Positions 8,760-16,954 are shown, counted from the stretch's first letter. The stretch is DNA of 64,000 nucleotides from JBHIYN01 sp041984235 (GCA_041984235.1 JBHIYN010000010.1:62001-126000); one strand, 5' to 3'. Numbers and translations are program-made. The notes: generated by a model from the letters alone, not told the origin.

Positions 8760-9461
8760 GTGCACGACCTCCGCAGCGCAATGATCGACGCACTCCGGCT
8801 CCTGCTCGGAGGCGACCCGGTACTGTGGTCCATCATCGGCGTGTCCTTCTCCGTCTCCCTGCGCGCCATTGCCATCGCTACCCCGCTGGCGCTGGCCGCA
8901 GCCGCCTGTCTCGCCTATCTCTCCTTCCCCGGCCGCAGGCTGCTGGTCACGCTGGTGAATACTGCGATGGCGATCCCGGCGGTGACGGTCGGACTGCTGG
9001 TCTACCTGCTGCTGTCGCGCGCGGGTCCGCTCGGCGACTGGCGCCTGCTGTTCACCCAGACGGCCATGATCATCGGCCAGGTCGTGCTGTGCCTGCCGCT
9101 GCTGATGGCCATGGCTCACGCCGCGTTCCAGGCCCACGACCGCCGCGCCTGGGAGACCGCGGTGACGCTGGGCGCAGGCCCTTGGCGTGCGATGCGAACG
9201 GTCGTCTACGAGGTTCGATTCGGTCTGCTTGCCGCCGTCATTGCCGCCTTCGGACGCATCATCGCCGAAGTCGGCTGCTCCATGATGGTGGGCGGCAACA
9301 TCCTCTTTCACACACGCAACATCCCGACCGCGATCGCGCTGGAGACGAGCAAGGGCGCCTTCGCCCAGGGCATTGCGCTCGGCATCGTCCTGCTCGCTTT
9401 CGCGCTGGCGCTGAATCTCGCGCTGGGCACCGTGCAGGGTAGCGGCAGGCACGCCACGTGA
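8760..9461 (+). CDS. tupB: TupB/ModB-like ABC transporter permease (tungstate or molybdate)
   Basis: A 233-residue inner-membrane permease with about five or six helices and the EAA-type cytoplasmic loop (TAVTLGAGPWRAMRTVVYEV). The C-terminal region (FGRIIAEVGCSMMVGGNI, RNIPTAIALETSKG) closely follows TupB/WtpB-type tungstate permeases. A GTG start at 8760 is supported by GGAG six bases upstream; an ATG at 8781 is the alternative. The gene ends in a GTGA overlap with the ATPase gene. No TupA-type binding protein is present in the window. Confidence 0.82.
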   Translation: MHDLRSAMIDALRLLLGGDPVLWSIIGVSFSVSLRAIAIATPLALAAAACLAYLSFPGRRLLVTLVNTAMAIPAVTVGLLVYLLLSRAGPLGDWRLLFTQTAMIIGQVVLCLPLLMAMAHAAFQAHDRRAWETAVTLGAGPWRAMRTVVYEVRFGLLAAVIAAFGRIIAEVGCSMMVGGNILFHTRNIPTAIALETSKGAFAQGIALGIVLLAFALALNLALGTVQGSGRHAT

Positions 9462-10168
9462 GCGCGCTGCTGAGTGCCAAAGGACTGGAATTCCGTTACG
9501 CGCGGCGCAGCGTGCTGGCACTGGAGACCCTTTGCGTCGAGCGTTCCCAGGTCGTCCTGGTGACCGGCCCCAACGGCGCCGGCAAGACCACCCTGCTCAG
9601 GATCATGGCCGGACTGCTGACGGCCACGGGCGGTCGCTTCACCTGCCTCGGCACGGCGATGGGTCCGCGTGCAGCGGCCCGCTTCTGTCGCGGACGCCAC
9701 GTTTACCTGCACCAGACGCCCTACCTGTTCGACGCCAGCGTCGCCGACAACGTCGCCTATGGCCTGCGGGTGCGGCACCAGGATGCCAGCGTGCGCCGGG
9801 TCGAAGTGCGCGAAGCGTTGGCCTGGGCAGGGCTCGCCGACCTCGCCGACCGGCATGCGGCGCGCCTGTCGGCCGGCGAGCAGCAGCGGGTCGCGCTGAC
9901 CCGGGCGCGGGTGCTCGCGCCCCCCCTGTTGCTACTGGACGAGATCACCGCGCACATGGACGTCGCCAGCCGGCAGCGGACCGCGGCGATGATCGCGGAC
10001 CTGCGCGCGAGTGGTACCAGCGTGGTGCTCGCGACGCACGATCCGGATCTGCTGGATGCACCACCCGACGCGGCAATCGCACTCGAGGACGGGCACGCGG
10101 CACCGCCCGCCCGCCGCGCCGCGGCGGTCGTCGCCCTGCACCGCGACGGGCGTGGCCGCGTAACGTGA
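9458..10168 (+). CDS. tupC: TupC/ModC-like ABC transporter ATPase
   Basis: A 236-residue ATP-binding subunit. Walker A is GPNGAGKTT, the signature is LSAGEQQRV, Walker B is LLLLDEITAHMD and the switch is ATHD. Length and partner gene point to the tungstate type (TupC), which lacks the extra regulatory domain of ModC. It starts at a GTG overlapping the permease stop (GTGA) and ends in the same kind of overlap with mobA. This couples metal uptake to cofactor maturation. Confidence 0.82.
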   Translation: MSALLSAKGLEFRYARRSVLALETLCVERSQVVLVTGPNGAGKTTLLRIMAGLLTATGGRFTCLGTAMGPRAAARFCRGRHVYLHQTPYLFDASVADNVAYGLRVRHQDASVRRVEVREALAWAGLADLADRHAARLSAGEQQRVALTRARVLAPPLLLLDEITAHMDVASRQRTAAMIADLRASGTSVVLATHDPDLLDAPPDAAIALEDGHAAPPARRAAAVVALHRDGRGRVT

Positions 10169-10773
10169 CGACACCGCCCGCCATCACCGGCTGCATCCTC
10201 GCAGGCGGCCAGGGCCGCCGCCTGGACGGCGCCGACAAGGGACTGGTCATGCTCGGGGATCGCCCGCTGGTCGCACACTGCGCGGACCGCCTGCGGGGGC
10301 AGGTCAGCGAAGTCCTGATCAGCGCCAACCGCAACCAGGGGGCATACCGCGCCTACGCGGCAAACGTCTTCGGAGACGATATCGCGGGCTACGCCGGGCC
10401 GCTGGCCGGCCTGCTGGGTGCACTCGGGCGCGCCAGCTGGCCGCACGTACTGACCGTGCCCTGCGATTGCCCGTTCCTGCCGACGGACCTCGCAACGCGC
10501 CTGGCCGCGGCGCTCGCGCGGGCTGACGCCGAGATTGCCGTGGCGCGCACCGCCGCACGGTTGCAGCCGGTGTTCGCCCTGGTCGCAGTCAGCCTGCGCG
10601 ACGCGCTCGACGACTACCTCGCCAGCGGTGAGCGCAAGATCGACCGCTGGTTCGCCGCTCGTAACACGGTCGAGGTCACGTTCGAAGATGTCGCGGCTTT
10701 CGCCAACATCAACACCGCCGAGGAGCTGGCGGCGGCGCACGACCGCCTGGAGCACGACGATGCGAGCCCATGA
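10165..10773 (+). CDS. mobA: Molybdenum cofactor guanylyltransferase MobA
   Basis: A 202-residue nucleotidyltransferase that attaches GMP to Mo-molybdopterin, giving the MGD cofactor. The N-terminal GTP-binding signature ILAGGQGRRLDGADKGLV is intact, as are VPCDCPFLP and the C-terminal FANINTAEEL. The start is a GTG overlapping the tupC stop by 4 nt. The next gene, mobB, begins 14 nt before the mobA stop. Mo-hydroxylases of the CoxL type use the cytosine dinucleotide instead, so MobA implies other bis-MGD enzymes in the cell. Confidence 0.93.
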   Translation: MTTPPAITGCILAGGQGRRLDGADKGLVMLGDRPLVAHCADRLRGQVSEVLISANRNQGAYRAYAANVFGDDIAGYAGPLAGLLGALGRASWPHVLTVPCDCPFLPTDLATRLAAALARADAEIAVARTAARLQPVFALVAVSLRDALDDYLASGERKIDRWFAARNTVEVTFEDVAAFANINTAEELAAAHDRLEHDDASP

Positions 10774-11305
10774 GGGCGTGCCGCTGCTGGCGATCGCAGC
10801 GGCCAGCGGCACCGGCAAGACCACCCTGCTGCGGCAGGTCATTCCGCTGCTGACCGCGGAGGGCCTGCGCATCGGCTGCATCAAGCACACCCATCATGCC
10901 TTCGAGATTGACCACGAAGGCAAGGACAGCCACATCCTGCGCAACGCAGGCGCGCAACAGATGCTACTGGGCGCGGCCGGACGCTGGGCGCTGATGGTCG
11001 AGACCGGCACCACGCGCGACGCGGGCCTCGCCGAACTCGTCACCCGACTCGACATGAGCACCCTGGACCTGGTGTTGGTCGAAGGTTTCCGCTGCGAGGA
11101 CATTCCGCGCATCGAGCTGCACCGCGCCGGCTGCGAGCCGCCGCCGGCGGGCGGCGAACGGATCGCGATCGCCACCGATCGCGATCCCCCGCCGCCGGGC
11201 GCGGTACCGGTGCTGGCCCTCGACGACCCGCACGCCGTCGCCGCCTTCATCCGGGACTACGTGCGTCGTTTCGGCGACTTGCAGCCGGCCCAGACAGACG
11301 CATAA
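10760..11305 (+). CDS. mobB: Molybdopterin-guanine dinucleotide biosynthesis adaptor MobB
   Basis: A 181-residue P-loop GTPase-like protein. Walker A is AAASGTGKTTLL near the N-terminus, followed by KHTHHAFEIDHEGKDSHILRNAGA, typical of MobB. It assists MobA in MGD formation but is not essential in E. coli. The ATG at 10760 overlaps the mobA end. moeA follows 7 nt after its stop. Confidence 0.92.
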   Translation: MRAHEGVPLLAIAAASGTGKTTLLRQVIPLLTAEGLRIGCIKHTHHAFEIDHEGKDSHILRNAGAQQMLLGAAGRWALMVETGTTRDAGLAELVTRLDMSTLDLVLVEGFRCEDIPRIELHRAGCEPPPAGGERIAIATDRDPPPPGAVPVLALDDPHAVAAFIRDYVRRFGDLQPAQTDA

Positions 11306-11312
11306 TTGCGCC

Positions 11313-12569
11313 ATGACCCTGCGCGATCCGAGCTGCGACGACGATTTCGATAACGCCTCGCTGTCCTGCGAAGAGGCGCTGGCACGCATTCTCGCCGGTG
11401 TCGAACCACTGGCCGGACACGAGCGGCTGCACATCCGCAGCGCGCTGGATCGCATCCTCGCCGCCGATATTCACTCACCGGTGGACGTACCGCAGCACAC
11501 CAATTCGGCCATGGACGGCTACGCCGTGCGGCTAGAGGACCTGCCGGCCAGCGGCACGCAACGCCTGCGGATTGCCGGCAGCGCCTTCGCCGGCCGCCCA
11601 TTCGCCGGCTCACTCGCCCCGGGTACCGCCGTGCGCATCATGACCGGCGGCGCGTTACCGGACGGCGCCGATACCGTCATTATGCAGGAGCACGCCCGCG
11701 CGGACGGCGACGCGGTGATCGTCGATGGCGGACACAAGCGTGGCCAGAACGTACGCGCGGCGGGTGAGGACCTGCAACGCGGGCAGCTCGTACTCGGCGC
11801 CGGGCATCGCCTCGGCCCGGCCGAGCTCGGCCTCGTCGCCTCGCTCGGCATCGGCGAGGTCGATGTCCGGCGCCGGGTGCGGGTCGCGTATTTCTCGACC
11901 GGTGACGAGCTGCGCTCGATCGGCGAGTCCCTGGGGCCGGGCGAGATCTACGACAGCAACCGCTACACGCTGCACGGGATGCTGACCCGCTTCGGCGCCG
12001 AGATACTCGATCTCGGCGTGGTGCGCGACACGCCGGAGGCGGTGCGGGCCGCGCTGCTCGAGGCCGCGGCGGATGCCGACGTCGTGATCACCTCCGGCGG
12101 CGTGTCGGTCGGCGAAGCGGACTACATTCGCGAGATCCTGGCGAGCATCGGCGAGGTCGGTTTCTGGAAGGTCGCGATGAAGCCCGGTCGTCCGCTCGCT
12201 TTCGGCCATATCGGCCAGGCACGCTTCTTCGGCCTGCCCGGCAACCCGGTGTCGGTCATGGTCACGTTCTGCCAGTTCGTGGAGCCAGCGCTGACCCGGA
12301 TGGCCGGCGCGTCGCACACCGCTCCGCTGGAGCTGACCGCGCGCACCACTGCGGAGCTTCGCAAGCGGCCCGGGCGCACCGAGTTCCAGCGCGGCATCCT
12401 CTCGCGCGGTGCCGACGGCGAGCTGGAGGTATCGCCGACCGGGGACCAGGGCTCGGGCATTCTGCACTCGATGTCGGTCGCCGACTGCTTCATCGTGCTG
12501 CCGGTCGAGTGCGGTCGGGTCGAGGCGGGAACGACAGTACGCGTACAGCCGTTTGCCGGAATGCTCTGA
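11313..12569 (+). CDS. moeA: Molybdopterin molybdenumtransferase MoeA
   Basis: A 418-residue enzyme that inserts the metal into adenylylated molybdopterin. Conserved landmarks include NSAMDGYAV, GGALPDGADTVIMQE, the MoCF-binding core TSGGVSVGEADYIREI, MKPGRPLAFG and LPGNPVSVMV. Length and domain order are normal. MoeA-type proteins can handle molybdate or tungstate; this one could serve both the CoxL-type enzyme and the tungsten AOR of this window. No mogA or moaB (adenylylating partner) is in the window. Confidence 0.94.
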   Translation: MTLRDPSCDDDFDNASLSCEEALARILAGVEPLAGHERLHIRSALDRILAADIHSPVDVPQHTNSAMDGYAVRLEDLPASGTQRLRIAGSAFAGRPFAGSLAPGTAVRIMTGGALPDGADTVIMQEHARADGDAVIVDGGHKRGQNVRAAGEDLQRGQLVLGAGHRLGPAELGLVASLGIGEVDVRRRVRVAYFSTGDELRSIGESLGPGEIYDSNRYTLHGMLTRFGAEILDLGVVRDTPEAVRAALLEAAADADVVITSGGVSVGEADYIREILASIGEVGFWKVAMKPGRPLAFGHIGQARFFGLPGNPVSVMVTFCQFVEPALTRMAGASHTAPLELTARTTAELRKRPGRTEFQRGILSRGADGELEVSPTGDQGSGILHSMSVADCFIVLPVECGRVEAGTTVRVQPFAGML

Positions 12570-12734
12570 CCGGGTGAACGAGCGCTACTGCGCAGACCGT
12601 GGGCGGCATTGCCGGCCCGGCCAGGCCGCAACGGGCATTCTGACTTCCGCGCCTCGCCGCGCCCGTGCCTTGCCCGCGGGCTGCCACACCGCGCCCTGCG
12701 TCACCCCGCCGACCGGGTCGCGCGGCCGCGCGGC

Positions 12735-13673
12735 TTACAGCTCCAGCGCCATGCCGTCGTAGGCGACTTCCCAGCCCGCGGCCTCGACGGCGCGACGTTC
12801 GTCGGTGTCGGCGATGAGGATGGGGTTGGTGGTGTTGATGTGAATGAACACCTTGCGCGCGACGTCGATGGAACGAAACGCGGACAGGGTGCCGTCGTCA
12901 CCGGACACGCTCATGTGTCCCATGCGCTGCCCGGTCTTGACGCCGACACCGTCACGGATCATCTCGTCGTCGACCCACAGCGTGCCGTCGAAAAAGACCA
13001 GCGCGGCGCCGTCGAGACGTCGCGCGAGGGCCTCGGTCATGCGCGCGCAGGCGGGCATGTAGAAGAACGAGCGGCCGTCCGCGCCGGTCACCTCCAGCGC
13101 TATGGTGTCTTCCTCCACGGTGCCGAAATCAGCGCCCTGCGACTCGTCTTCCAGCCACAGCGCGACCTTGCCCGGGACCGCGAACGGCGTCACGGTGATA
13201 CCGAGCGGCGTGCCGTCGGCGCGTTGCAGCGCGCAGGCCTGGTCGAGGACGAGCCGCTCGCGGCTGACGAAATCGGGGTTCAGAACATTGAAGATGGTAT
13301 TTGCCGACAGCACCGACAGCACCCGGCCGGTGCCGTACAGGCTGAGCGGCTGTGACTCGCGCAGGTTGAGCAGGCCTGCGACGTGGTCGACATCGGCATT
13401 GGTCAGCACTACCGCGCGGATCGGGCTGTCGCGCAGGCTCGCGTCCTGACCGGAGCGTGGTTGCAGGATGTCGTTGTCGTTGATCTGCTGACGCAGGTCC
13501 GGCGAGGCATTGAACAGCACCCAGTCGCGGCCGTCGGCGCTGACCGCGATCGACGACTGCGTGCGCTGCGGGGCTGCGGGATCGCCGCGCCGCGCACGCG
13601 CGCTGTTGGGGTGGTTGCAGTTCCACTGCGGATAACCGCCGCCGGCGGCCGAACCCAGAACCCTGACGAACAT
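12735..13673 (-). CDS. pqqB: PQQ biosynthesis protein PqqB
   Basis: A 312-residue metallo-beta-lactamase-fold protein (MFVRVLGSAAGGGYPQWNC start, TNADVDHVAGLLNLRE metal region, HMSVSGDDGTL near the end). PqqB is an iron-dependent hydroxylase acting on the Glu-Tyr derived intermediate in PQQ synthesis. It is separated from pqqACDE by 3.3 kb and lies 32 nt behind moaE on the same strand, so it probably belongs to a moaD-moaE-pqqB transcription unit. An AGAGG lies upstream of the ATG. Confidence 0.93.
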   Translation of the reverse strand: MFVRVLGSAAGGGYPQWNCNHPNSARARRGDPAAPQRTQSSIAVSADGRDWVLFNASPDLRQQINDNDILQPRSGQDASLRDSPIRAVVLTNADVDHVAGLLNLRESQPLSLYGTGRVLSVLSANTIFNVLNPDFVSRERLVLDQACALQRADGTPLGITVTPFAVPGKVALWLEDESQGADFGTVEEDTIALEVTGADGRSFFYMPACARMTEALARRLDGAALVFFDGTLWVDDEMIRDGVGVKTGQRMGHMSVSGDDGTLSAFRSIDVARKVFIHINTTNPILIADTDERRAVEAAGWEVAYDGMALEL

Positions 13674-13705
13674 GGGATACCTCTGCTTGGGACGCCGTCC
13701 GGCCG

Positions 13706-14164
13706 TTAATCGCGAAACGCGGCGGTCGTTCCCGGCGTGTTGTTGCTCACCCAGCGGCTGCCACTGGCGGTCTGCTCCTTCTTCCAGAAGGGCGCATTGC
13801 TCTTCAGGTCTTCCATGATGTGACGGCACGACTCGAAGGCATGGGCGCGGTGGGCCGACCACACGGCGACCAGCACGATGGCATCACCCGGCCGCACTTC
13901 ACCCACCCGGTGCACGACCAGCACCTCGTCCAGCTTCCAGCGCTCACGCGCCGCGCTGACGATCGATTCGAGGTGCCGCTCGGTCATGCCGGGGTAGTGT
14001 TCCAGCAGCATCGACTCGACTTCGTCGCCCTCGTTGAAATCGCGCATCGAGCCGACGAAGCTGGCATGCGCGCCGATCGCGCGCTGCCGCGCACCCAGCG
14101 CGTCGCGACAGGCGCGCAACTCGTCCAGCGGGTCGAAAGCTTGGGCGACGATGCGGACCGCCAC
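13706..14164 (-). CDS. moaE: Molybdopterin synthase catalytic subunit MoaE
   Basis: A 152-residue large subunit of molybdopterin synthase, which uses the MoaD thiocarboxylate to build the dithiolene. Recognised by VGSMRDFNEGDEVESMLLEHYPGM, LDEVLVVHRVGEVRPGD and the active-site region EDLKSNAPFWKKE. It begins with GTG one base after the moaD stop, so the two subunits are translated together. pqqB follows. Confidence 0.94.
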   Translation of the reverse strand: MAVRIVAQAFDPLDELRACRDALGARQRAIGAHASFVGSMRDFNEGDEVESMLLEHYPGMTERHLESIVSAARERWKLDEVLVVHRVGEVRPGDAIVLVAVWSAHRAHAFESCRHIMEDLKSNAPFWKKEQTASGSRWVSNNTPGTTAAFRD

Positions 14165-14165
14165 G

Positions 14166-14399
14166 TCAGCCCCCGGTCACCGGCGGGAAATAGGCGACCT
14201 CGTCCTCGTCCTCGAGCACCTGGTCGACGTCGCAGTAGCTGTGGTTGACCGCGCACAGCACACCCGACGGCAGGTCCGCCTCACCGGTCAGCTCGCGCCA
14301 GACGCCACGTACGGTCAGATCGTCCGACCACGCGTGCTCGGCGTGGCGTTGGCCGACCGCCTCGGCAAGGCTGGCAAAGAAGCGCACTCGTACGGCCAT
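14166..14399 (-). CDS. moaD: Molybdopterin synthase sulfur carrier subunit MoaD
   Basis: A 77-residue beta-grasp protein ending in Gly-Gly (FPPVTGG), the tail that is adenylylated and thiocarboxylated before sulfur transfer to precursor Z. The start MAVRVRFFASLAEAVG is typical. It is divergent from moaC and the first gene of moaD-moaE-pqqB. A second MoaD-like protein is encoded in the AOR operon at 26.5 kb. Confidence 0.93.
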   Translation of the reverse strand: MAVRVRFFASLAEAVGQRHAEHAWSDDLTVRGVWRELTGEADLPSGVLCAVNHSYCDVDQVLEDEDEVAYFPPVTGG

Positions 14400-14478
14400 C
14401 CCTCAGCCTGCCCGCATCTCGATTACAATCGTCATGCGAGTATTTTAACCCACCACCGATTCAACCACAGGGCGGGCC
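14400..14478. promoter_or_regulatory. Divergent moaD / moaC promoter region
   Basis: The 79 nt between these divergent genes are relatively A+T-rich in the middle (14422-14447, including GATTACAATC and GTATTTTAAC), as expected for back-to-back promoters. TATTTT at 14441-14446 could be a -10 for moaC, and TGTAAT on the minus strand (14423-14428) a -10 for moaD; -35 boxes are poor. No clear ModE palindrome is visible. Confidence 0.35.
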
Positions 14479-14958
14479 ATGGCCGAACTCACCCACCTCG
14501 ACGCCGACGGCAATGCACGCATGGTGGACGTCGGCGACAAGCCGGACACGCTGCGCCGCGCGGTCGCCAGCGGGCGCATCCTGATGCAGCCGCAGACGCT
14601 CGCGCTGATCGCGAGCGGCGGCCACAAGAAGGGCGACGTGCTGGCCGTTGCACGGATCGCGGCGATCATGGCCGCCAAGCGCACGCCGGAGCTGGTCCCG
14701 CTGTGCCACCCGCTGTCCCTGACCCGGGTCGACATCGATCTCGGCCTGGACGAGGCCGCGCACGCGGTCACCTGTCGCGCGACGGTCGAGACGCGCGGCC
14801 CCACCGGGGTCGAAATCGAAGCACTGAACGCGGTGCAGGTCGGGCTGCTCACGGTCTATGACATGTGCAAAGCGGTCGACCGCGGCATGTCGATCGAGAA
14901 CGTGCGCCTCGAAGCCAAGGCCGGCGGCCGCTCCGGTGAGTGGTCGCGCGGAGACTGA
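14479..14958 (+). CDS. moaC: Cyclic pyranopterin monophosphate synthase MoaC
   Basis: A 159-residue enzyme acting after MoaA to form cPMP. The whole family pattern is intact: ARMVDVGDKPDTLRRAVASG, GGHKKGDVLAVARIA, LCHPLSLTRVD, and the catalytic KAVDRGMSIENVRL with its essential Lys and Asp. It is transcribed alone on the plus strand; its end is only 7 nt from the end of the convergent dehydratase gene. Confidence 0.95.
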   Translation: MAELTHLDADGNARMVDVGDKPDTLRRAVASGRILMQPQTLALIASGGHKKGDVLAVARIAAIMAAKRTPELVPLCHPLSLTRVDIDLGLDEAAHAVTCRATVETRGPTGVEIEALNAVQVGLLTVYDMCKAVDRGMSIENVRLEAKAGGRSGEWSRGD

Positions 14959-14965
14959 ACGCCGC

Positions 14966-15355
14966 TCAATCGTACTTGACGTACTTGAAGCGGGCGTCGT
15001 CCGGCGTGCCTTCCAGCGCGGATTCCGGGTCCGCGCCCGGTTGCCACATCACGACCTCTTCGATCTTGCGCGCCAGTTCGAAGTCCTTGGCCGTCACGCC
15101 CTTGGCGGCGTGGTTCATCAGCTTGACGTTGACGAAGGCGTAGGACACGGTCAGGTCCGGGTGGTGCCACGCGGCCTCGGCGAGGTGGCCGATGGCGTTG
15201 ACCACCATCAGGGTCCCCTTCCAGCCGGAGGTCTTGTACTTGCGCCGAATCCAGCCGTCCTGGTAGCTCCAGTGCGGCAGCTCCTCCGCCAGGCGCTCGT
15301 TGATCTCGACCTCGTCGTAAACATCTTCGTGCTTGCGTTCTCTCCAACCCATCAT
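14966..15355 (-). CDS. Pterin-4a-carbinolamine dehydratase-like protein
   Basis: A 129-residue protein of the DCoH/PhhB family. The signature HLAEAAWHHPDLTVSYAF holds the active-site HHP, and VKLMNHAAKGVTAKDFELA completes it. The usual reaction is dehydration of 4a-hydroxy-tetrahydropterin. Some members accompany molybdopterin genes; others sit in H4MPT gene clusters of methylotrophs. Here it is the last gene of a three-gene minus-strand operon and overlaps the mfnB-like gene by ATGA, so a role in C1-carrier pterin metabolism is more likely than phenylalanine catabolism. No phenylalanine hydroxylase is present. Confidence 0.88.
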   Translation of the reverse strand: MMGWRERKHEDVYDEVEINERLAEELPHWSYQDGWIRRKYKTSGWKGTLMVVNAIGHLAEAAWHHPDLTVSYAFVNVKLMNHAAKGVTAKDFELARKIEEVVMWQPGADPESALEGTPDDARFKYVKYD

Positions 15356-16068
15356 GCCACCTCGTTTGCGTCGTCATCCGGCATTACATCGGTACGCGAC
15401 AGTGCCGCGCGCACCGCGTCGAAAGCCTGTGCAGACAGGCGGCCGCGGCGATCCTCCGCACCGCACAGCGCGCCGCGAAAGCCCAGGTAATCGGCCCCGA
15501 TGGTGTCCAGCGTGCCGATGTCGGCGAGCCGCAGGCGCCCGGCGAGCCCGCACAACAGGTGGTGCCGGTGCGCGGCCGCCACGAACGCGCGCAGTTCGGG
15601 GCGCGCCATCAGGCCGGGCAGGGCCGCGCCGTCCTTGTGTGCCGTATCGAGCATCACACCGGCGACTCCGGCATCGGCAAGCCTGGCAATGTCGGACGCG
15701 GTCGGCGGTCGCTCGGCCATGCACACCACGATCAGGCGCACGCCGCTGCGCACCGCCCGCGTCACCGCCGCCAGCGCGTCCTGCTGCAACTCGCGCGCGG
15801 CCATTCCAGCCTTGACGAAATCGACGCCACAGCCGGCCATCGCGGCGGCGCGCTCCGGGATCAGCTCCGGCGTGTGCCAGGTTTCGCCCACGGTTGCGCT
15901 GACCGGCACCGCGCCGGCGGCGAGGGTCACCACCGCGCCGACCGTGGCCGGCGACGCTGCGCCCAGTGCCCCGGCGCCGGGATCCTTTACATCGAGCCAG
16001 TCGACCCCGTGCTCCAGGGCGAGGCGGGCCTCGGCGCGATCGCGAACGCTCGCCAGCATCATCGTCAT
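15352..16068 (-). CDS. mfnB: (5-formylfuran-3-yl)methyl phosphate synthase (MfnB-like, DUF556)
   Basis: A 238-residue TIM-barrel enzyme expected to build the furan core of methanofuran from two glyceraldehyde-3-phosphates. K28 in WLDVKDPGAGALG and K145 in LDTAHKDG match the two lysines important in the archaeal enzyme, and SATVGETWHTPE and FVKAG are present. Bacterial copies occur mainly in organisms that oxidise formaldehyde through H4MPT/methanofuran. It is flanked without gaps by a DUF447 gene and a pterin dehydratase gene, with ATGA overlaps on both sides. None of the C1 enzymes (Fae, Mtd, Mch, Fhc) is in the window. Confidence 0.88.
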   Translation of the reverse strand: MTMMLASVRDRAEARLALEHGVDWLDVKDPGAGALGAASPATVGAVVTLAAGAVPVSATVGETWHTPELIPERAAAMAGCGVDFVKAGMAARELQQDALAAVTRAVRSGVRLIVVCMAERPPTASDIARLADAGVAGVMLDTAHKDGAALPGLMARPELRAFVAAAHRHHLLCGLAGRLRLADIGTLDTIGADYLGFRGALCGAEDRRGRLSAQAFDAVRAALSRTDVMPDDDANEVA

Positions 16069-16664
16069 CGTAAGGTATCCACGTCGAAGAACTGCCGCGA
16101 ATGCGCGGCGACCGCGTCGAGCAGCCAGTTCCAGGCACAGTGCTCGGCCGCTCCCCCGGTCTTGCGGACCGCAATATGCAGGTATGTCATTTCCGCTTCA
16201 AGCTTGGCCGCACCGATGAAATCCAGCCGTGAGACGAGGATCGCCGCCTCGATGACCGCGGCGCGTGCGCGGTTGAAGCCGGTCCAGGGACGGTGCGCCT
16301 GCTCGTGCACGATGCGGCAACGAAACACCGGCCGCCGGGCATCCTCCTCGACGTCCTCGACTTCGAGCTCCAGGTGGGTCAGCACGTCGGCCAGGCGCCA
16401 GCCTGGGATCGCGACGGCCGGCGCCAGCGGCCAGTCGCGGCGCCCGGTCAGACAGCCAGCGGTGACACGCACGTCGTCGGTCAGGTTCATCACCGCCCGT
16501 GGCAGCTGCCGCAGGTTGGCGAGCGTCGCGGAGGGCACGAAGGGGCGCAGCACCACCACCGCGTCCGTGCGCTCGAAGCCGAGCGGCGTGATGTGCGGCG
16601 CACCATCCTCACCGCAGGTGACGATGACCCCCTCGTGAATCACGGCGCGGCGACCGGCCGCCAA
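16065..16664 (-). CDS. DUF447 family protein, associated with H4MPT/methanofuran clusters
   Basis: A 199-residue protein with a flavin-reductase-like split-barrel look (VIVTCGEDGAPHITPLGFERTD, later LRQLPRAVMNLTDDV). DUF447 occurs in methanogens and in H4MPT-using bacteria; its reaction is not settled. It is the first gene of the DUF447-mfnB-dehydratase operon and its TGA overlaps the mfnB ATG. The start is uncertain: TTG at 16664 is given, and a GTG seven codons in (VIHEG) is possible. The AT-rich region beyond 16.75 kb probably serves the divergent pqqA. Confidence 0.82.
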   Translation of the reverse strand: MAAGRRAVIHEGVIVTCGEDGAPHITPLGFERTDAVVVLRPFVPSATLANLRQLPRAVMNLTDDVRVTAGCLTGRRDWPLAPAVAIPGWRLADVLTHLELEVEDVEEDARRPVFRCRIVHEQAHRPWTGFNRARAAVIEAAILVSRLDFIGAAKLEAEMTYLHIAVRKTGGAAEHCAWNWLLDAVAAHSRQFFDVDTLR

Positions 16665-16767
16665 TAGCCTGTGCCCGGCTTCGGGTGGTTACAGGCAACC
16701 AGATAGGTGGTTGTAGGGCTGCCATTCGACGCTGAGCGGTGGCGCCCTTGCCCTGCGATGGCCGACG

Positions 16768-16830
16768 TTGCCCGAGAAAATCTCGTAACTAATTGTTTTT
16801 TTGTAAATTTATTTTTCATGCTCGACGGCG
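16768..16830 (+). promoter_or_regulatory. A+T-rich pqqA upstream region with a small palindrome
   Basis: In a window this GC-rich the stretch around 16791-16816 (runs of T, TAAATTTATTT) stands out, and it lies 140-165 nt upstream of pqqA. A CGAGA-AAA-TCTCG inverted repeat occupies 16773-16785. A TTGCCC at 16768-16773 could be a -35, but no convincing -10 follows at 16-18 nt. pqqA is usually strongly transcribed and separately regulated, so I read this as its promoter/operator and leader region. Confidence 0.35.
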
Positions 16831-16954
16831 AGAAACGGTGCCATGGGTGGCACGCTTCCTGCTCTTTTCATACCACCCGCCTGCGCTACGGCGCGGCGCG
16901 GAACAACGCGAGGCCCCCGGGCCCGCATCGCCAACCGCTCAGGAGGATCTGACA

